Assembly (NCBI GenBank): GCA_026122225.1
Contig: JANEZZ010002766.1
Location: forward strand, 310,001-374,000
DNA: 64,000 nucleotides
Direction of reading: 5' to 3'
Origin: Heloderma charlesbogerti
Lineage: Eukaryota; Chordata; Lepidosauria; Squamata; Helodermatidae
A program made the translations under genes and the position numbers. The notes under the pieces are model-generated. The model was not told where the DNA came from, ran no database searches, and saw only the letters and a program-made list of their open reading frames with translations. Within the stretch, counting starts at the first letter, position 1. Each line of letters begins with the position of its first letter. Shown here piece after piece: positions 1-10,177 of this stretch.

Positions 1-559
1 GCAGGAATCTAAGCCAAAGCATCCCTGACACATGGCTGTCCAGCCTCGTCTTGAATGCCTCCAGTGTGGGAGAGCCCACCACCTCCCTAGGTAATTGGTT
101 CCGCTGTCGTATTGCTCTAACAGGAAGCTTTTCCTGATGTTCAGTCAGAATCTGGCTTTCTGTAACTTGAGCCCGTTATTCCATGTCCTGCACTCTGGGA
201 TGATTGAGACGAGATCCTGGCCTTCCTCTCTGTGACAACCTTTCATGTACTTGAAGGGCGCTATCATATCTCCCCTCAGCCTTCCCTTCTCAAGGCTAAA
301 CATGCCCAGTTCTTTCAGTCTCTCCTCATAGGGCTTTGTTTCCAGTCCCCTGATCGTCTTTGTCGCCCTCCTCTCCAGCTTGTTTGCATCCTTTTTAAAG
401 TGTGGTGCCCAGAACTGGACACAGTACTCCAGATGAGGCCTAGCCAGTGCTGAGTAGAGGGGAACTAGTACTTCTTGTGATTTGGAAGCTATAGTTCTAT
501 TAATGCAGCCCAAAATAGCATTTGCCGTTTTTGCAGCTACATCACATTGTTGGCTCATA
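1..559 (-). mobile_element. CR1 LINE 3' fragment, cut by the window edge
   Basis: The minus strand encodes the C-terminal part of a CR1 ORF2: a 137-residue open stretch at 145-558 that includes the motifs [28 protein letters not shown] and [11 protein letters not shown]. Closer to position 1 the plus strand reads the reverse complement of the CR1 3' end (cctcgtcttgaatgcctcc, gtgggagagcccaccacctcc). The same segment recurs, longer, at 47209-48192. Truncated and not functional. Confidence 0.9.
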
Positions 560-1045
560 CCACAGAAGCATGTAGACCAGCAGTGGAGGCTGATAAAACA
601 ACAGTAGATTCAAACAGCCAGAAGGGGATAGAAAAGGTAGATCAGGATCTAGTGGGAGATCTTTGGGAGATTTTGCAATAGATTGGAATAGATTTTGAGT
701 CCTAGTTGCTTAACAATGGCAGCAACAACAAAACCTCTTCCCCCTGAGCCAGTGGAGGCTGGTGGATGCACAGCCTCTGGTGGGGCTGTGCATCCATGCT
801 GTGTTTCAGTTAGAACCAGCCAGAACTCTAACGGAGCTATCCAAGGTGCTGAGCCCTATCCCCAAAATAGGTTCAGCTCCTTTCGAGTTCCAGCTGGTTC
901 TGAGTGAAACCCAAAATGGGTTTATAGCCCCACCGAAATCAGAGCCACCAGCTTCCACTGCCCTGAGCTACTAAAATCAGGAAAGCTTGGAGTGCAGGAA
1001 CCAAGGGTAGATTTTTGTGGGAAAGGACTGTGAGCTCAGCAAAGG
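560..1045. repeat. Unassigned repeat plus palindromic MITE (about 740-965)
   Basis: About 600-740 resembles 49260-49370 and 59440-59545 (a run like ggatct...gggtgat, then gtttaacaat), so it is a dispersed repeat of unknown class. At 740-965 there is an imperfect palindrome: the left side has gtggaggctggtgg and gtttcagttagaaccagcc, and the right side has the complements ccagctggttctgagtgaaac and ccaccagcttccac. Relatives lie at 2820-3000 and 39057-39285. No transposase is visible. Confidence 0.6.
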
Positions 1046-1213
1046 GCCCGATCTCATCTGATCTCAGAAGCTAAGCAGGGTCAGATGGGAGACCGCCTGG
1101 AATCAGGCTTCCTGCACTGAGCAGGGGGTTGGACTTGATGGTCTTGCAGGCCCTTTCCAACTCTATGCTTCTATGACCTAATGGAACCCTACAGTTCTAT
1201 GATTCTATGATTC
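1046..1213 (+). mobile_element. 5S rRNA-derived SINE with a CR1-type tail
   Basis: Positions 1046-1103 read like vertebrate 5S rRNA from its internal promoter region: gcccgatctcatctgatctc, then gaagctaagcagggtc, then, after an internal deletion of about 20 bases, gatgggagaccgcctgg. From about 1110 the sequence changes to the 3' end of a CR1 LINE (gcagggggttggacttgatgg, ctttccaactctatg) and ends in repeats of tctatgatt. A 5S head with a LINE-derived tail is the layout of SINE3-class elements. It cannot be a working 5S gene because the middle is missing and no terminator follows. The 5S match is made from memory of the rRNA sequence. Confidence 0.75.
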
Positions 1214-1406
1214 CACTCTAGTACTGAAAACAGCCCCCTCCGCTAACCATATGCTCAGAGGCACAATTTGGCTTATTTTTAAGTATGTATCTGTCTCCCT
1301 CAGCCACCATTTTGTACCAGGCTCTGACTGGTCAATCTCAGGGTTCTAGTAACAGCAACTCCACAAGCCTGATGTCTGCCCACCTCGGGTTCAATAATCT
1401 ACTTAC

Positions 1407-4325
1407 CGGGATGCCGTATTTTGTCCTGTAGATAGCCCTGATGGGCACGCCTGTGCCACAGAGGCAGCATTCATTCATGTCTGCAGCTACCTGGCACCCC
1501 AAACACTGGTAGCAAAACAATCCACAGAAACCTATTTAGAGGCAGAGCAGAGCATTAAAAAACTTTATAGGACATCCCTCGGCAGAGTGTAGGGCTGATA
1601 ACAACTAACCTACAAGCCATGATTTAAAAAACCTACGGATCCCAAATTCTAATACAGATCCTTGGGAAAAGGGGAAGGCCTTGCTAGTTATTTCCCTCCA
1701 TTGTGAAAAATCACCTTCTGCTTCCTTTCTTTTTGCCAGCCACCAACGCCTAGCCTTGCCAAGTTTTGGGATAAGTAAAAGTCATGGCAAAAGTGACTCT
1801 TAAAAATTCACTGCTAGAGGATGTCGGAGTGTTGTTTTTAGGCTTTCCATGAGGATTTTAGAATGATCCCCCATGAATTTCTATTACTGGCTATTAGACA
1901 CGACAGCTACAAAAAGAAGGAATCTAATTGCTAAAGGCTGGGATCCAGCAAGGTCGCCATCATGGAAGGAAGTAGCATTGTCTCCATCATGGCCTGCTTG
2001 TCAATTTCTCAGGGTCATCTGGCTGGTTGCTCTTGGGCACCACTGGCCGGACTGGAGGGTCCTGTGATCTGATCCAGCAAGGCAAGCCTAACCCTCTTGG
2101 GACTGAGTCCCTTTGGTGCCAGCTAGGAGACCCTTCAAACAATCCAAGCAATTATGAATGCCTTGTGCTCCCTTCGCCCTCATCTTTGGTTCTCCTCCAA
2201 TGGGTGGGTGGATGAAGATGTATATCGTGCAAATGTGGGATGGACATCTCCCTGGGCAAGACTCAGAAACATGGAGTTGAAGCAGAAGAAGACACTTATG
2301 CTTCCTCTCACATCACTTCTCTGGAACATCTGAAACAGCGATGTGCTCTCATAATCCCATTCTGCTTCCCTCCGTCCTGCTTTAGCGACAGCAGCCCATT
2401 TACCCCTGTTATTCCTTGACACATTTAACTACCCTTTTACCCCCACTAAGACAGGGAACTGAAGCATGACAACAGGAGGATCTTTCCTTAAATCTTTCAA
2501 ATGTAAATACATTATCATATGTGTATAGTCTTCCGAAGGCCATACAGGCTATTGGCAATAGAGAAACAACCATCCCAGCTGCTTTGGGAGGACTGGGAGA
2601 GGGAAAGGTTAATGCCTCTCTCCCCTGCAGTGATCCTGGCTGCATCAGGATTGCGAGAGAAGCCTCCCCCACCCAATGATCCTAATCAAGATGGCAGAGC
2701 AGGGGAGATTGAAGTGTCCCCCCAGCTGTCTCATTCAAGATTGCTGGCCCAATGTTGCTAACAGCAATGCTGGAACAGCAGTGTTTTCCCCACTGCTCAG
2801 CTGATGCGTGATACACTGGACTGTGGGTCAGTGGAAACTGGTGGCATGATGTCAGTGGGGGTTTCAGTCAGAACCAGTCAGAACTCTAAAGGAGCTGTCT
2901 AAGGTGATCTTGGATAGCACTTTTAGAGTTCTGGTTGATTCTGACTGAAAACTGGAGTAGATTCACTGCCCCACTGACATCGGAGCCACCAGCCTTTGTT
3001 GGCTGTGGGGGAAAGTGGTGGGGTTCGTCAGATCACATGGAGAGTGGCTGAGGGCCGCAGGCTGCCCGCCTGTGATACCAAAGGTGGAACAGAACATGGT
3101 TTCACTGTTTCCCCTAACCCCAAGCAGAAGGAAAGCTACTGGGGCACATTGTAGGTGGACAGCCACAACTCAGTGGTAGGACTTTGCATGAAAAATGTTC
3201 TAGGTTCAAACCCTGGCATCTCCAGACAGGGCTGGGAAAGACCCTTTTCTGAAGCCCTGAGGGAAGGTAGCTTCCTATATTCCTAATAACGAGCAATGAT
3301 TTGATGGAGGCTTCTGGGGTCACACCTGTCTGTGATTCAAGTAGGTTTCTCTGGGGAAAATGGAACACAGGAAACTGCCTTATACTGAGTCAGACCCTTG
3401 GTCCACCTAGCCCAGTATTGTCGACACTGACTGGCAGCAACTCCCCCGGGTTTCAGGCAGTATTTCCTGCCCTACCTGGAAATGCCGAAAATCAAACCTG
3501 GCACTTTCTGCATGCAAAGGATGTGCTCTACCAGTGAGCTACAGCCCGTCCCCTAAGGGACAGTCATTTGTCTGATAGGCAAGCAGTCCACAGAATTTCA
3601 CTAATGCAGAAAGGGCCCTTGTTAAGATCCTTACTTCAAAAAACGGCACAGAGTTTACTCACTTTTTGCAGGCCTCAAATCATAGGCTATTTAGGGCACA
3701 ATCCTATGCATGTTTAGGTGGGAAAAGGTCCTACAGTTCCCAGCATTCCATGCAATTCTGGGAGTTGTAGGACATTAGACCTGTCTAAACTTGCATAGGA
3801 TTACGCCTTTGTTAAACAAAAAGCAAACACTGAACAGAACAAGAAAATGAAAGTGACAACAAAAACAGGTTGAGGGCGGAGTCTTTAGCTGCAACCCAAT
3901 ATAGCAAAGACTTAAATTTTAACCCCGACATTTCCCTAGTTGAGTGTAACACCCCTGGTTGAGAGAGAACTGAGATTTGTAACTATGATGAGCAGGAAGA
4001 ATGTGTTTATAATAAATATATGACATGTGTATTCATAGTTTATATTGTTTTTGCCACTCCCAACCCAGTGGCTCCTTCCCTTAGTAAACATCCATAACCT
4101 GAATTGCAAACAGGAGTTATTTCCATCATGTAATGCTTCTGGTCTGGAACATTAATTCACCATTCTCAACTGGATTCTGCCACAGCCCCAAAGTCAAATA
4201 TTTGCACTGCACTCACATACTCCGCAGTCACTACAGCAGTCGCATAACCCCGTTTGCCACTGGCCTCTTTGTGGCTGGACAATCATAACCTGTGGCTGAG
4301 TCATGACCACCGCCTGAGCGTTCAT
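1407..4325 (-). CDS. PLAC8: PLAC8-like gene, left paralogue (first two coding exons, 3' end outside window)
   Basis: PLAC8 (onzin) family proteins are small cysteine-rich proteins with roles in proliferation, apoptosis and myeloid/epithelial biology; the biochemical activity is not settled. Coding exon 1 is 4217-4325 with ATG at 4323-4325; the exon extends to 4336, behind a strong pyrimidine tract and acag acceptor. It encodes an N-terminus rich in Gln, Pro and Val and then GQWQTGLCDCCSDCGV. The donor is gtgagt. Coding exon 2 is 1407-1531 (125 nt), starts in the same phase and encodes CLGCQVAADMNECCLCG and IYRTKYGIP, with donor gtaagt. The intron is 1532-4216. No match to the third exon (present in the paralogue at 49091-49195) is seen at 1-1406, so it should lie left of the window. 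No stop or frameshift is seen, but expression cannot be judged. Confidence 0.85.
1532..3157. repeat. Left PLAC8 intron: shared intron sequence, reptile repeat tail, palindromic MITE
   Basis: About 1540-1790 aligns by eye with 52240-52310 plus 52920-53080 in the right-hand PLAC8 intron (for example gatcccaaattctaatacag against gatcacaaattctagtacaa), showing common descent. About 2010-2090 resembles the end of a reptilian repeat (gtcctgtgatctgatccagcaagg), seen inverted at 52315-52380. At 2820-3000 there is a palindromic MITE of the 740-965 family (gtcagaaccagtcagaactc against gagttctggttgattctgac). Nothing recognised in the rest. Confidence 0.55.
3158..3300 (+). mobile_element. tRNA-Ala-like SINE fragment
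   Basis: Contains tRNA-like promoter boxes in order: aactcagtggtag (box A), ctttgcatg (an alanine TGC anticodon-arm-like stretch) and ggttcaaaccc (box B), followed by ctggcatctcca, as in the 3' half of tRNA-Ala, then a non-tRNA body. The same family lies in the opposite orientation at 3360-3556. Confidence 0.65.
3360..3556 (-). mobile_element. tRNA-Ala-like SINE
   Basis: On the minus strand the element begins gctgtagctcactggtagag (box A), continues with ctttgcatgcag and a degenerate box B (ggtttgatttt), and ends with gggtctgactcagtataagg, a tail common in squamate repeats. It faces the 3158-3300 copy head to tail inside the PLAC8 intron. Confidence 0.7.
3699..3815. repeat. Palindromic MITE (gcacaatcctatgcatg family)
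   Basis: Inverted repeat: gcacaatcctatgcatgttt at the left pairs with aacttgcataggattacgcc at the right, and gtcctacagttcccag pairs with ctgggagttgtaggac. Relatives at 19842-19974 and 62833-62962. Non-coding. Confidence 0.7.
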
Positions 4326-4550
4326 TTTGAAGGCCACTGTTTAATATAGAGAGAAAGAAGAGAGAAAATTGTATTTAAAAAATGAAACCAATCTACAGCG
4401 TGGAATTATGATAACACAGCACAAGACACATGCACGAGGTCCATGAAGGGCCTTTCTACACATTATCTGGGTTTGTGACTTGGTGTACAGTTGCCTGAGA
4501 GCAGCATGCAGACACTGATGAATATACTTATATGTAGGTGTGTTTGTTCA

Positions 4551-4960
4551 GTGGTGTAGTGGAGCCAGGACCTGCAGGGACACAGCCCCGACCGTTTTTC
4601 ATTAGCCAGGATGCCGATGCCATCCGCCGCCACCAGCAGAATTCCTTGTTCCCTCTGAGCTTAGCTGCAACCCTCCCATCAGCATGGGGAAAATGAATTT
4701 CCCCAGCAACAATCTATTGTTGCCTGTTTCAATACAACGTATTTTGGGGTGCCTGGGTTGTGACTGAGCAATTAAGACCCATTGCATTTACCAAGGACCT
4801 GCTCGTGGTGGAGGTGAAAATGCTAGAACTGGCTTGTTGATATGGATCTATGATTCTATATTGACTATTATTGCTAGCTGCTTTGAGCACCATTTCTTTG
4901 CTCAAGGAAATATAAATCAAGTACATAAAGATGGAATCAGACATCCTGGTAACCCCCCTC
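4551..4960. repeat. hAT-like MITE relative, one end degraded
   Basis: Begins cagtggtgtagtggagccagg and aligns with the better preserved element at 28609-28978 over several stretches (ttccccagcaacaatctatt, gcaattaagaccc, ggcttgttgatatggatc). The right terminal repeat is not recognisable here. Confidence 0.55.
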
Positions 4961-5138
4961 CCCACAAGTCATTTTTTCTTTCTTCAAAAATGAGATCACA
5001 ATTCTAGATTTTTCCCCAGTTTCATACATCACCCACTAAAGGCTCCTTCAGCAAATTCTCCAGGGCCCCCTGATGTTTTGAAAGAGGCTTTTGGACGAAT
5101 ACCAAGGAAAGTTCTGCAGCTCTTTTCAAAACTTATAC

Positions 5139-5140
5139 CA

Positions 5141-5172
<32 letters not shown>

Positions 5173-5188
5173 TGTCTCTCTCTCTGAA
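5139..5188. repeat. (CT)n simple repeat
   Basis: About 50 bases of tc/tctg dinucleotide repeat (ctctctctctctctgtctct and so on). Open frames across it are artefacts of the repeat. Confidence 0.9.
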
Positions 5189-6431
5189 AAGGCAGGTACA
5201 GGTTCTGGGGGCAGGGGGAGAAACTAAGACGCAACATCAACAATAAATGAGCAGCAATTGCTTGAGACAAAGAAAAGCTTGGGGTCCCCAAGCTGTTTGG
5301 GTTGGTTAGCACATTCGGAATTTCGACAGAGCGTTGCAATGCTTTCTCAAAATGTCTGCTGTGCTGTTACAAAGTATTAATGTAACATGTATTGTTGATA
5401 AGAATTCATTGCATTTCATAAGAGCTCTATTCATAATCATCTGTGTATGCTAACGACAAATGATTAGTGATAGAGTGATTAGCTGTGTATGCTATAAGAT
5501 TACTGTGATAACTGAAGAAATGCAAACATTAGAGAAGTGCATAATCACAGAAGCTAATTACTGGCGAAATGGGAGTGCAGGGCGATTCTGAGGGCTGGAA
5601 AGGCTTGGTGAGGTCACAGCCAAGTGAAAGACACGCTCCTGGGCACGACTATCGTGCTGAAGTAAATGCGGAGGATAGGGGCACACAGCACCAGAAACAC
5701 GGAGAATCCAAATTAAAAAAATAAAACTGAGAAAAAGTAGTCTCAGAAAATCTGGCTTTTCCACTGGACTGCAGGTGACTGCAGGTTGGCCATGACATTA
5801 TCTGCTGCCAAAGACCTTGAAATGCTCCCAATTTACAGCAAATCCCCCATGAGGACAGCCCCTGGGAAAGCATTCTTGGAAATGGGGCAAGGAGAGTTGC
5901 CACAAGTTTACCATCTCCAAAGAACAAAGCTGCTTGGCTTAGGAGGGATACCTTCATTAAGGACCTTCTGAAGTACAGCTGTGCGCAAATGGCCTCTTGA
6001 ATTTCTCCACCTTACTTGTGGGCAGAGAAATTTGGGAAACAATTACACCAAATATCTCCAGGGGGAAGAGAAATCCTCAAGTTCTCCCAGGTAGGGCTCC
6101 CCATTGACGGGGCTTCTTCCTTTTTTGGTAAGGGTTCGGGTGGGGGGGTTGTGCTGCAACAGCATCAACTGTCTTGGCAGGCAGGCCGACCCCCAATTTG
6201 CATCCACCACAATGCAGGTGCAAGTGGGGAGGAGTGTTGTCTCTAGCTCCAGGGATGAGGTAGAGTTAGTGCTCTACCAAAATCTGTGCTCCATTTTCCT
6301 GAAAGTTTTCTTCCCCCATGAAAGGGGCTTCCATGGTTCTGCCTCTTTCAGGATGTTTTATAATTTATTTTTGTGGTGTTTTGGAGCTTACCTAATCACA
6401 ACTACCCTCCCAGGGTACCTGCACATCCTGA
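5189..6431. other. Intergenic DNA, nothing recognised
   Basis: No gene, splice-bounded exon or known repeat was recognised. Short open stretches (up to 110 codons at 6104-6436) have no recognisable motifs and no paralogue in the window. Confidence 0.5.
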
Positions 6432-6517
6432 TCTGAATAAGCCCTGTGGGAGGAATTGCTTCATGGTGTCTTAAACTGGGATTAAGTTGGGAGGAATTGC
6501 TTCATGGTGTCTTAAAC
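6432..6517 (+). repeat. Host 41-bp tandem repeat at the provirus left edge
   Basis: The sequence gtgggaggaattgcttcatgg...cttaaac occurs twice with a 41-bp period (aaac at 6473-6476 and again at 6514-6517). A further unit lies directly beyond the provirus at 18382-18426. The retrovirus therefore appears to have integrated into a short tandem array. The last four bases, AAAC (6514-6517), are repeated at 18382-18385 and are the likely target-site duplication. Confidence 0.85.
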
Positions 6518-6958
6518 TGTAGCAGCCAAATCAGGGGTCAGACTAAGAAGCCTCATGCAGTCTCATGCTTCATGTTCTTGCTGAGCTCTTTCTCCCTTGA
6601 ATATATTATTGTAAGCTGACGAGACACAGGAATTCCTTATCTTGTCAAAGGTCATACAATTGTATATCTTGTTCTCTGCTGTTCTCTTCTGTTCTCTCCT
6701 TATCAAGGCTACCCTATAACCCAGTTCTTGTATTATAAACAATGGTGCTAAGAGAAGAAATGTTGAGAACTGCAACCCCACATGGGAGGGAGAAGAGGAG
6801 CCATTTCCTATGTGTCACAATATCTATAAAAACAATGTGCTGATGTAAATCGCGGCTTCTGGCTCTTTGGAAAAGATTCCAGCCTTAAGCCTGCGCGTTA
6901 AATAAAGAATCTCTTTTTCCTTCACTCCGTGGTCTCTCTGACTCTGATTTCTGTTACA
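6518..6958 (+). repeat. 5' LTR of the endogenous retrovirus
   Basis: 441 bp, TG...CA ends. A TATA box (tataaaaa) lies at 6825-6832 and a polyadenylation signal AATAAA at 6901-6906, in the spacing expected for U3-R-U5. It differs from the 3' LTR by roughly ten substitutions and a 3-bp indel by eye, so the insertion is not very recent. Confidence 0.9.
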
Positions 6959-6962
6959 TAAA

Positions 6963-6980
6963 TGGTGCCGTGACTCGGAT
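6963..6980 (+). promoter_or_regulatory. Primer-binding site for tRNA-His
   Basis: The 18 bases tggtgccgtgactcggat, starting four bases after the LTR, are complementary to the 3' end of vertebrate tRNA-His including CCA. This primer is typical of HERV-H-like class I elements. The inverted copy (14246-14263) has three or four substitutions in this site. Confidence 0.85.
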
Positions 6981-7696
6981 GTGGCAGGCTCTGAGCCAGA
7001 CAGGTGGCATTTGCCTGCTCTTGATCGCCGCACCAGGAAGACGAGCTCGGCGCATGCCTCCCTTTCTTGGTGCCACCGACCTTTTTGTCGAGTGAATGGG
7101 AGAAAGCCTGCACCGGGATAGCCCAAACGGCAGCGAGCGGCAAGAGAACCTTGGGAAGCAGAGGAAGGAACTTGAGCCCTGCCTGTATCGCAGCTGCAAT
7201 TGAGTTGAAACCCACATTGGAAGCCTTCAGGAGAAAGGCAAGTATGTGGGAAAAAGAGGGCCCCACCTTTAGGGAGAAAGGCCACTGGGCAGAAAAAAAG
7301 AGGGCCCCACCTTATGAAGAAGGTCAGTGTTGGTGGTATACGTATACAAAGAAAAGAACCTACTCCTTGCGGGTAGAAGGGGGGCCTGATCACACCCCCG
7401 AGTGGGCGCCAGAACCCAGCACGCCAGTACTCAGTAGGAAGCTGGGGAAGCCGCTTTCCGCTCTGGTAAAAAGTGGGAAAAGTGGGTGGCAGGGACATAT
7501 GAATAAAGTGATGAAACTGATGATTGTGTGAGTGGCTACTGCGGTTTCTGACGCATACCGTTGACCGTCCGGGTGCCCAGGCCAGTAGCAAAGTGTGTGA
7601 TGTATAAAATCCTCTTGTGTCGGCCAGTGGGACTCCTTACTCACTGACCAATCCCCATTCCCTAATTGTGTCTGTCTTCAATTTAAGAGGGAGGCT
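6981..7696 (+). other. Retroviral leader between primer site and gag
   Basis: About 700 bp of untranslated leader, where a packaging signal would be expected. An open frame at 7067-7531 has no recognisable motif and is probably fortuitous. The inverted copy (13525-14245) carries the same sequence with several indels. Confidence 0.6.
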
Positions 7697-8660
7697 ATGG
7701 GTGGTGGGGGAAGCAAACCTTGCACCCCCTTGGGATGTATGCTAGCAAATGTTAAGAAAGGTTTTAGTAGAGATTATGGGGACCCCCCCATGAATCCTCA
7801 ACGGTTGCAGACTTTGTGTGAAACAGAGTGGCCGTCTTTTGGTGTAGGATGGCCTACTAAAGGCTCTTTGGAGCCCAGCAAAATCAGCCGTTTATATGCC
7901 ATTGTGGTTGGGAGACCTGGGCACCCCGACCAATTTCCCTACATAAACCCGTGGGATTCCATAGTCCGCGCTTCTCGTCCATGGCTAAAATAATGCCTAG
8001 AATCCCAGGCAAAAGTTTTGGTGCTCAGAAAAGAAAAATTGGCCAAGAAATTACAACCAGTGTTAGAAGCCCCGTGTGGAGATCTGGCAGAGCTAACGGC
8101 ATTTCCACCTGCTTGTGCCCCGCTTCCACCATGGGCCCATGTTACTGTAGGACCGCCCTGTCGAGATCCAGATCCTGTGGCTCCTGAGCCCCTGACATCC
8201 CCCCTGCAGAGGCATTGCCCCTCGCCTTGACTTAAAACTGTCGACATCAGTTTCAAGCCCCACCAGCAGTAATTCGCCGATTTCAGCTACGGTCCTCAAC
8301 TCCCACATATTGTCTGCCGAGACTTCCATCTCTACGGGATCGGGAGGTTCCCCTCTTACACCTCAATCAGCATTAATAAAAGAAACTGAAGAACTGAAGT
8401 GTTGGGCAGAAGATTTAATAAAATCGGCAGTGACCCTTAAAAAGATGTGTTCTCACAAAAAAGAGGAGGCGAGCTCGTCTACTGCTCATCAGTCATCGTC
8501 TACTGCTCAAGACTTGCACCCCCTTGAGATGTATGTCAAACAAAGAAGGAAAAAGGTTTTTTTTAAAAAAAGATTCAGAATAGAGAGAGAAAACAGCAAA
8601 AGGCTCAAGGTCGAGCTGAGAGGAAAAAGAACAAGATCTGTGGCTGTTAATTAGAGAAAT
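7697..8660 (+). pseudogene. gag: gag remnant, matrix region and following linker (forward copy)
   Basis: The frame at 7697-7993 starts Met-Gly (an N-myristoylation context) and after about 30 residues has WPSFGVGWP and then GHPDQFPYI near the end, the pattern of a gammaretroviral matrix domain. It ends at a stop at 7991-7993. Further gag-like material continues in other frames: a proline-rich stretch around 8040-8220, then 8310-8654, which is Ser/Thr-rich followed by a basic, coiled-coil-like end. It therefore needs frame changes and is a pseudogene. The capsid core does not follow; unrelated filler does. In an intact virus Gag assembles the particle at the plasma membrane. Confidence 0.75.
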
Positions 8661-10175
8661 GTTGCAGGACAGCCTGGCTTTTAACAAAGCGTGGGAGCGT
8701 GAGGGTGTAAGGCCGATGAAGTAGCTGTTAGCCTAGCGCGCCGAGAGAGGGGGGGCAGGAAAATTGCCCACAACGTTCTGAGTTGTGCAACATCATCACT
8801 TCGCCTAATTGAGATGAAATCCCTAAAAAATGGAAACTGAAAATGAAGACCCAGAAGATAAAGGCAAAATAGAAAATAAAGGTGAAGAATCAGCCCCCAG
8901 AGCACAGGCTAGACCCCTCTTCGAGTGAAAAGTGTGCCATAAGACTGTCCCAAAGCAGAATGAAGCGGAGAGACCACGTTGAAGATCTCTGTCAAGGTAA
9001 CCGTGTTTAGCTTTGAACTGTGTTAGAATTGCAAAGAGCCTGTAGCTACTGACCATCGGCTATATGATTTCTGAAGAGCGTAACCATTAAGCTTTTGCCG
9101 TGGGATTCCCTGCAATGAAGAAATCTCACTGATTTGAGTGTCCAGTGTTACACTGCCTAAGTGTGTGTGCTGAAGAGACCGAGAAACCAGACAGCATGTT
9201 CCTGGCCAAGCCAAAATCACGCTACTACCATGCTCCTGAAAGCTGCAATAAACTGTGTAAGCTGGGAGACCCAACCTGATTGAGAAGAAAAGAAGATATT
9301 GGAGCAACTGTCTTAAAAAACAATGAGATCTGTGTAGCTGGCTGGCTGACGCTGTCAGTGATGTTACAACTTTAAATTAAGACTGTTTTCCTGTTTGAGA
9401 CCCCAGCGAAGAAAGCTGACCCGAGTTATTTGTTGCTCGTGCCAAAGCAAAAATTTGGCTGCCCTGTACCTCATCGTGTCCTGTTTTGAGCTTGGGATTT
9501 ACAAATACAAACAAACTGAGAAGCTTGCCTTTGAAGTCCTGCAAATCACCCCACCGCCTCCCCGAAGATTAATGGCTGCCTGAAAAATGCAAGTATAAGG
9601 CGATGCCCGTCACCCCCCAGCGTCCTGAGTTTCGGCACTCAGTGTTTCAGTGCTTTCGTGTACCAGGTTAGAAGAGAAAAAAAAAAGAGTAAGTTTTTAG
9701 AATGTCTGTGAGAACCTGACAGAAGTAAAATAGAAGTTACAGAGGAGTTGTAAGCATCACGGTTAAAGCATCACAGCTAGAGAGCTGAGCTGTGCCGCTC
9801 TGTTTAGACAGAGGCCTTGCTAAAAAGTTAAAGGCCCTTGTCTGTCAGAAGGGGTGCAGGGCCACACTTTCCCTTTTTAAACTGATGCAAAAGTGGAGAG
9901 CCTTTGCTGGAAACATCTCATCTTCATTGCCCAGAGCCTTCTCTGTTTGTCTCCATCATCATCTGGGCTTTTTAGAGACACTCTGCACATGAACTAAAAT
10001 TTTAAATTGTCAAAGACTTGCCATGGACAGTGCTGTGAAGCTTTTGATAAACTTAAACTCTCATCGCTGTGGACCGTGTGTCTGTGTTTGTAGTCAGCTC
10101 AGTGTACAGCAGGCTGAGTTTGATCTATGACTTTTAGATTTCCTTCTGCCAGAACTCATGCAGCATAGAGTTGCC
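8661..10175 (+). other. Provirus filler X, forward copy, origin unknown
   Basis: About 1.5 kb without a long open frame and with no recognised pol or env motif. It is repeated inverted at 11048-12600, almost base for base, and its middle recurs forward at 14699-15230 with several percent divergence. Short open frames (such as 9395-9583 and 9792-9992) are duplicated only because the DNA is duplicated. It lies where capsid should be, so it may be captured non-viral DNA or a piece of another element. Confidence 0.6.
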
Positions 10176-10177
10176 GT

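Larger units (their letters stand above)
6518..10175 (+). repeat. Left arm of the giant inverted repeat
   Basis: This arm pairs with 11048-14698 on the opposite strand. The last paired bases are about gcatagagttgcc at 10165-10175 against ggcaactctatgc at 11048-11060. Both arms are about 3.65 kb. From about 8330 to 9730 they look identical apart from a homopolymer difference; from 6518 to 8325 they differ by several percent plus indels. Confidence 0.9.

Noticed and set aside
1046..1103. Functional 5S rRNA gene
   Set aside because: Only about half of the gene is present with an internal deletion, no T-run terminator follows and a LINE tail is attached.
1..1406. Third coding exon of the left PLAC8 gene
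   Set aside because: Searched by eye on the minus strand for a CCP-C-LCQ-KRDIN-type stretch; only CR1, a MITE and a SINE were found.
3158..3556. Genuine tRNA-Ala genes
   Set aside because: Acceptor stems do not close, box B is degenerate in one copy and both continue into SINE bodies.
6824..7591. 255-codon minus-strand frame over the 5' LTR and leader, with a counterpart at 13630-14304
   Set aside because: It lies antisense to LTR, primer site and leader, has no recognisable domain, and is repeated only because the DNA is duplicated; indels between the copies break it.
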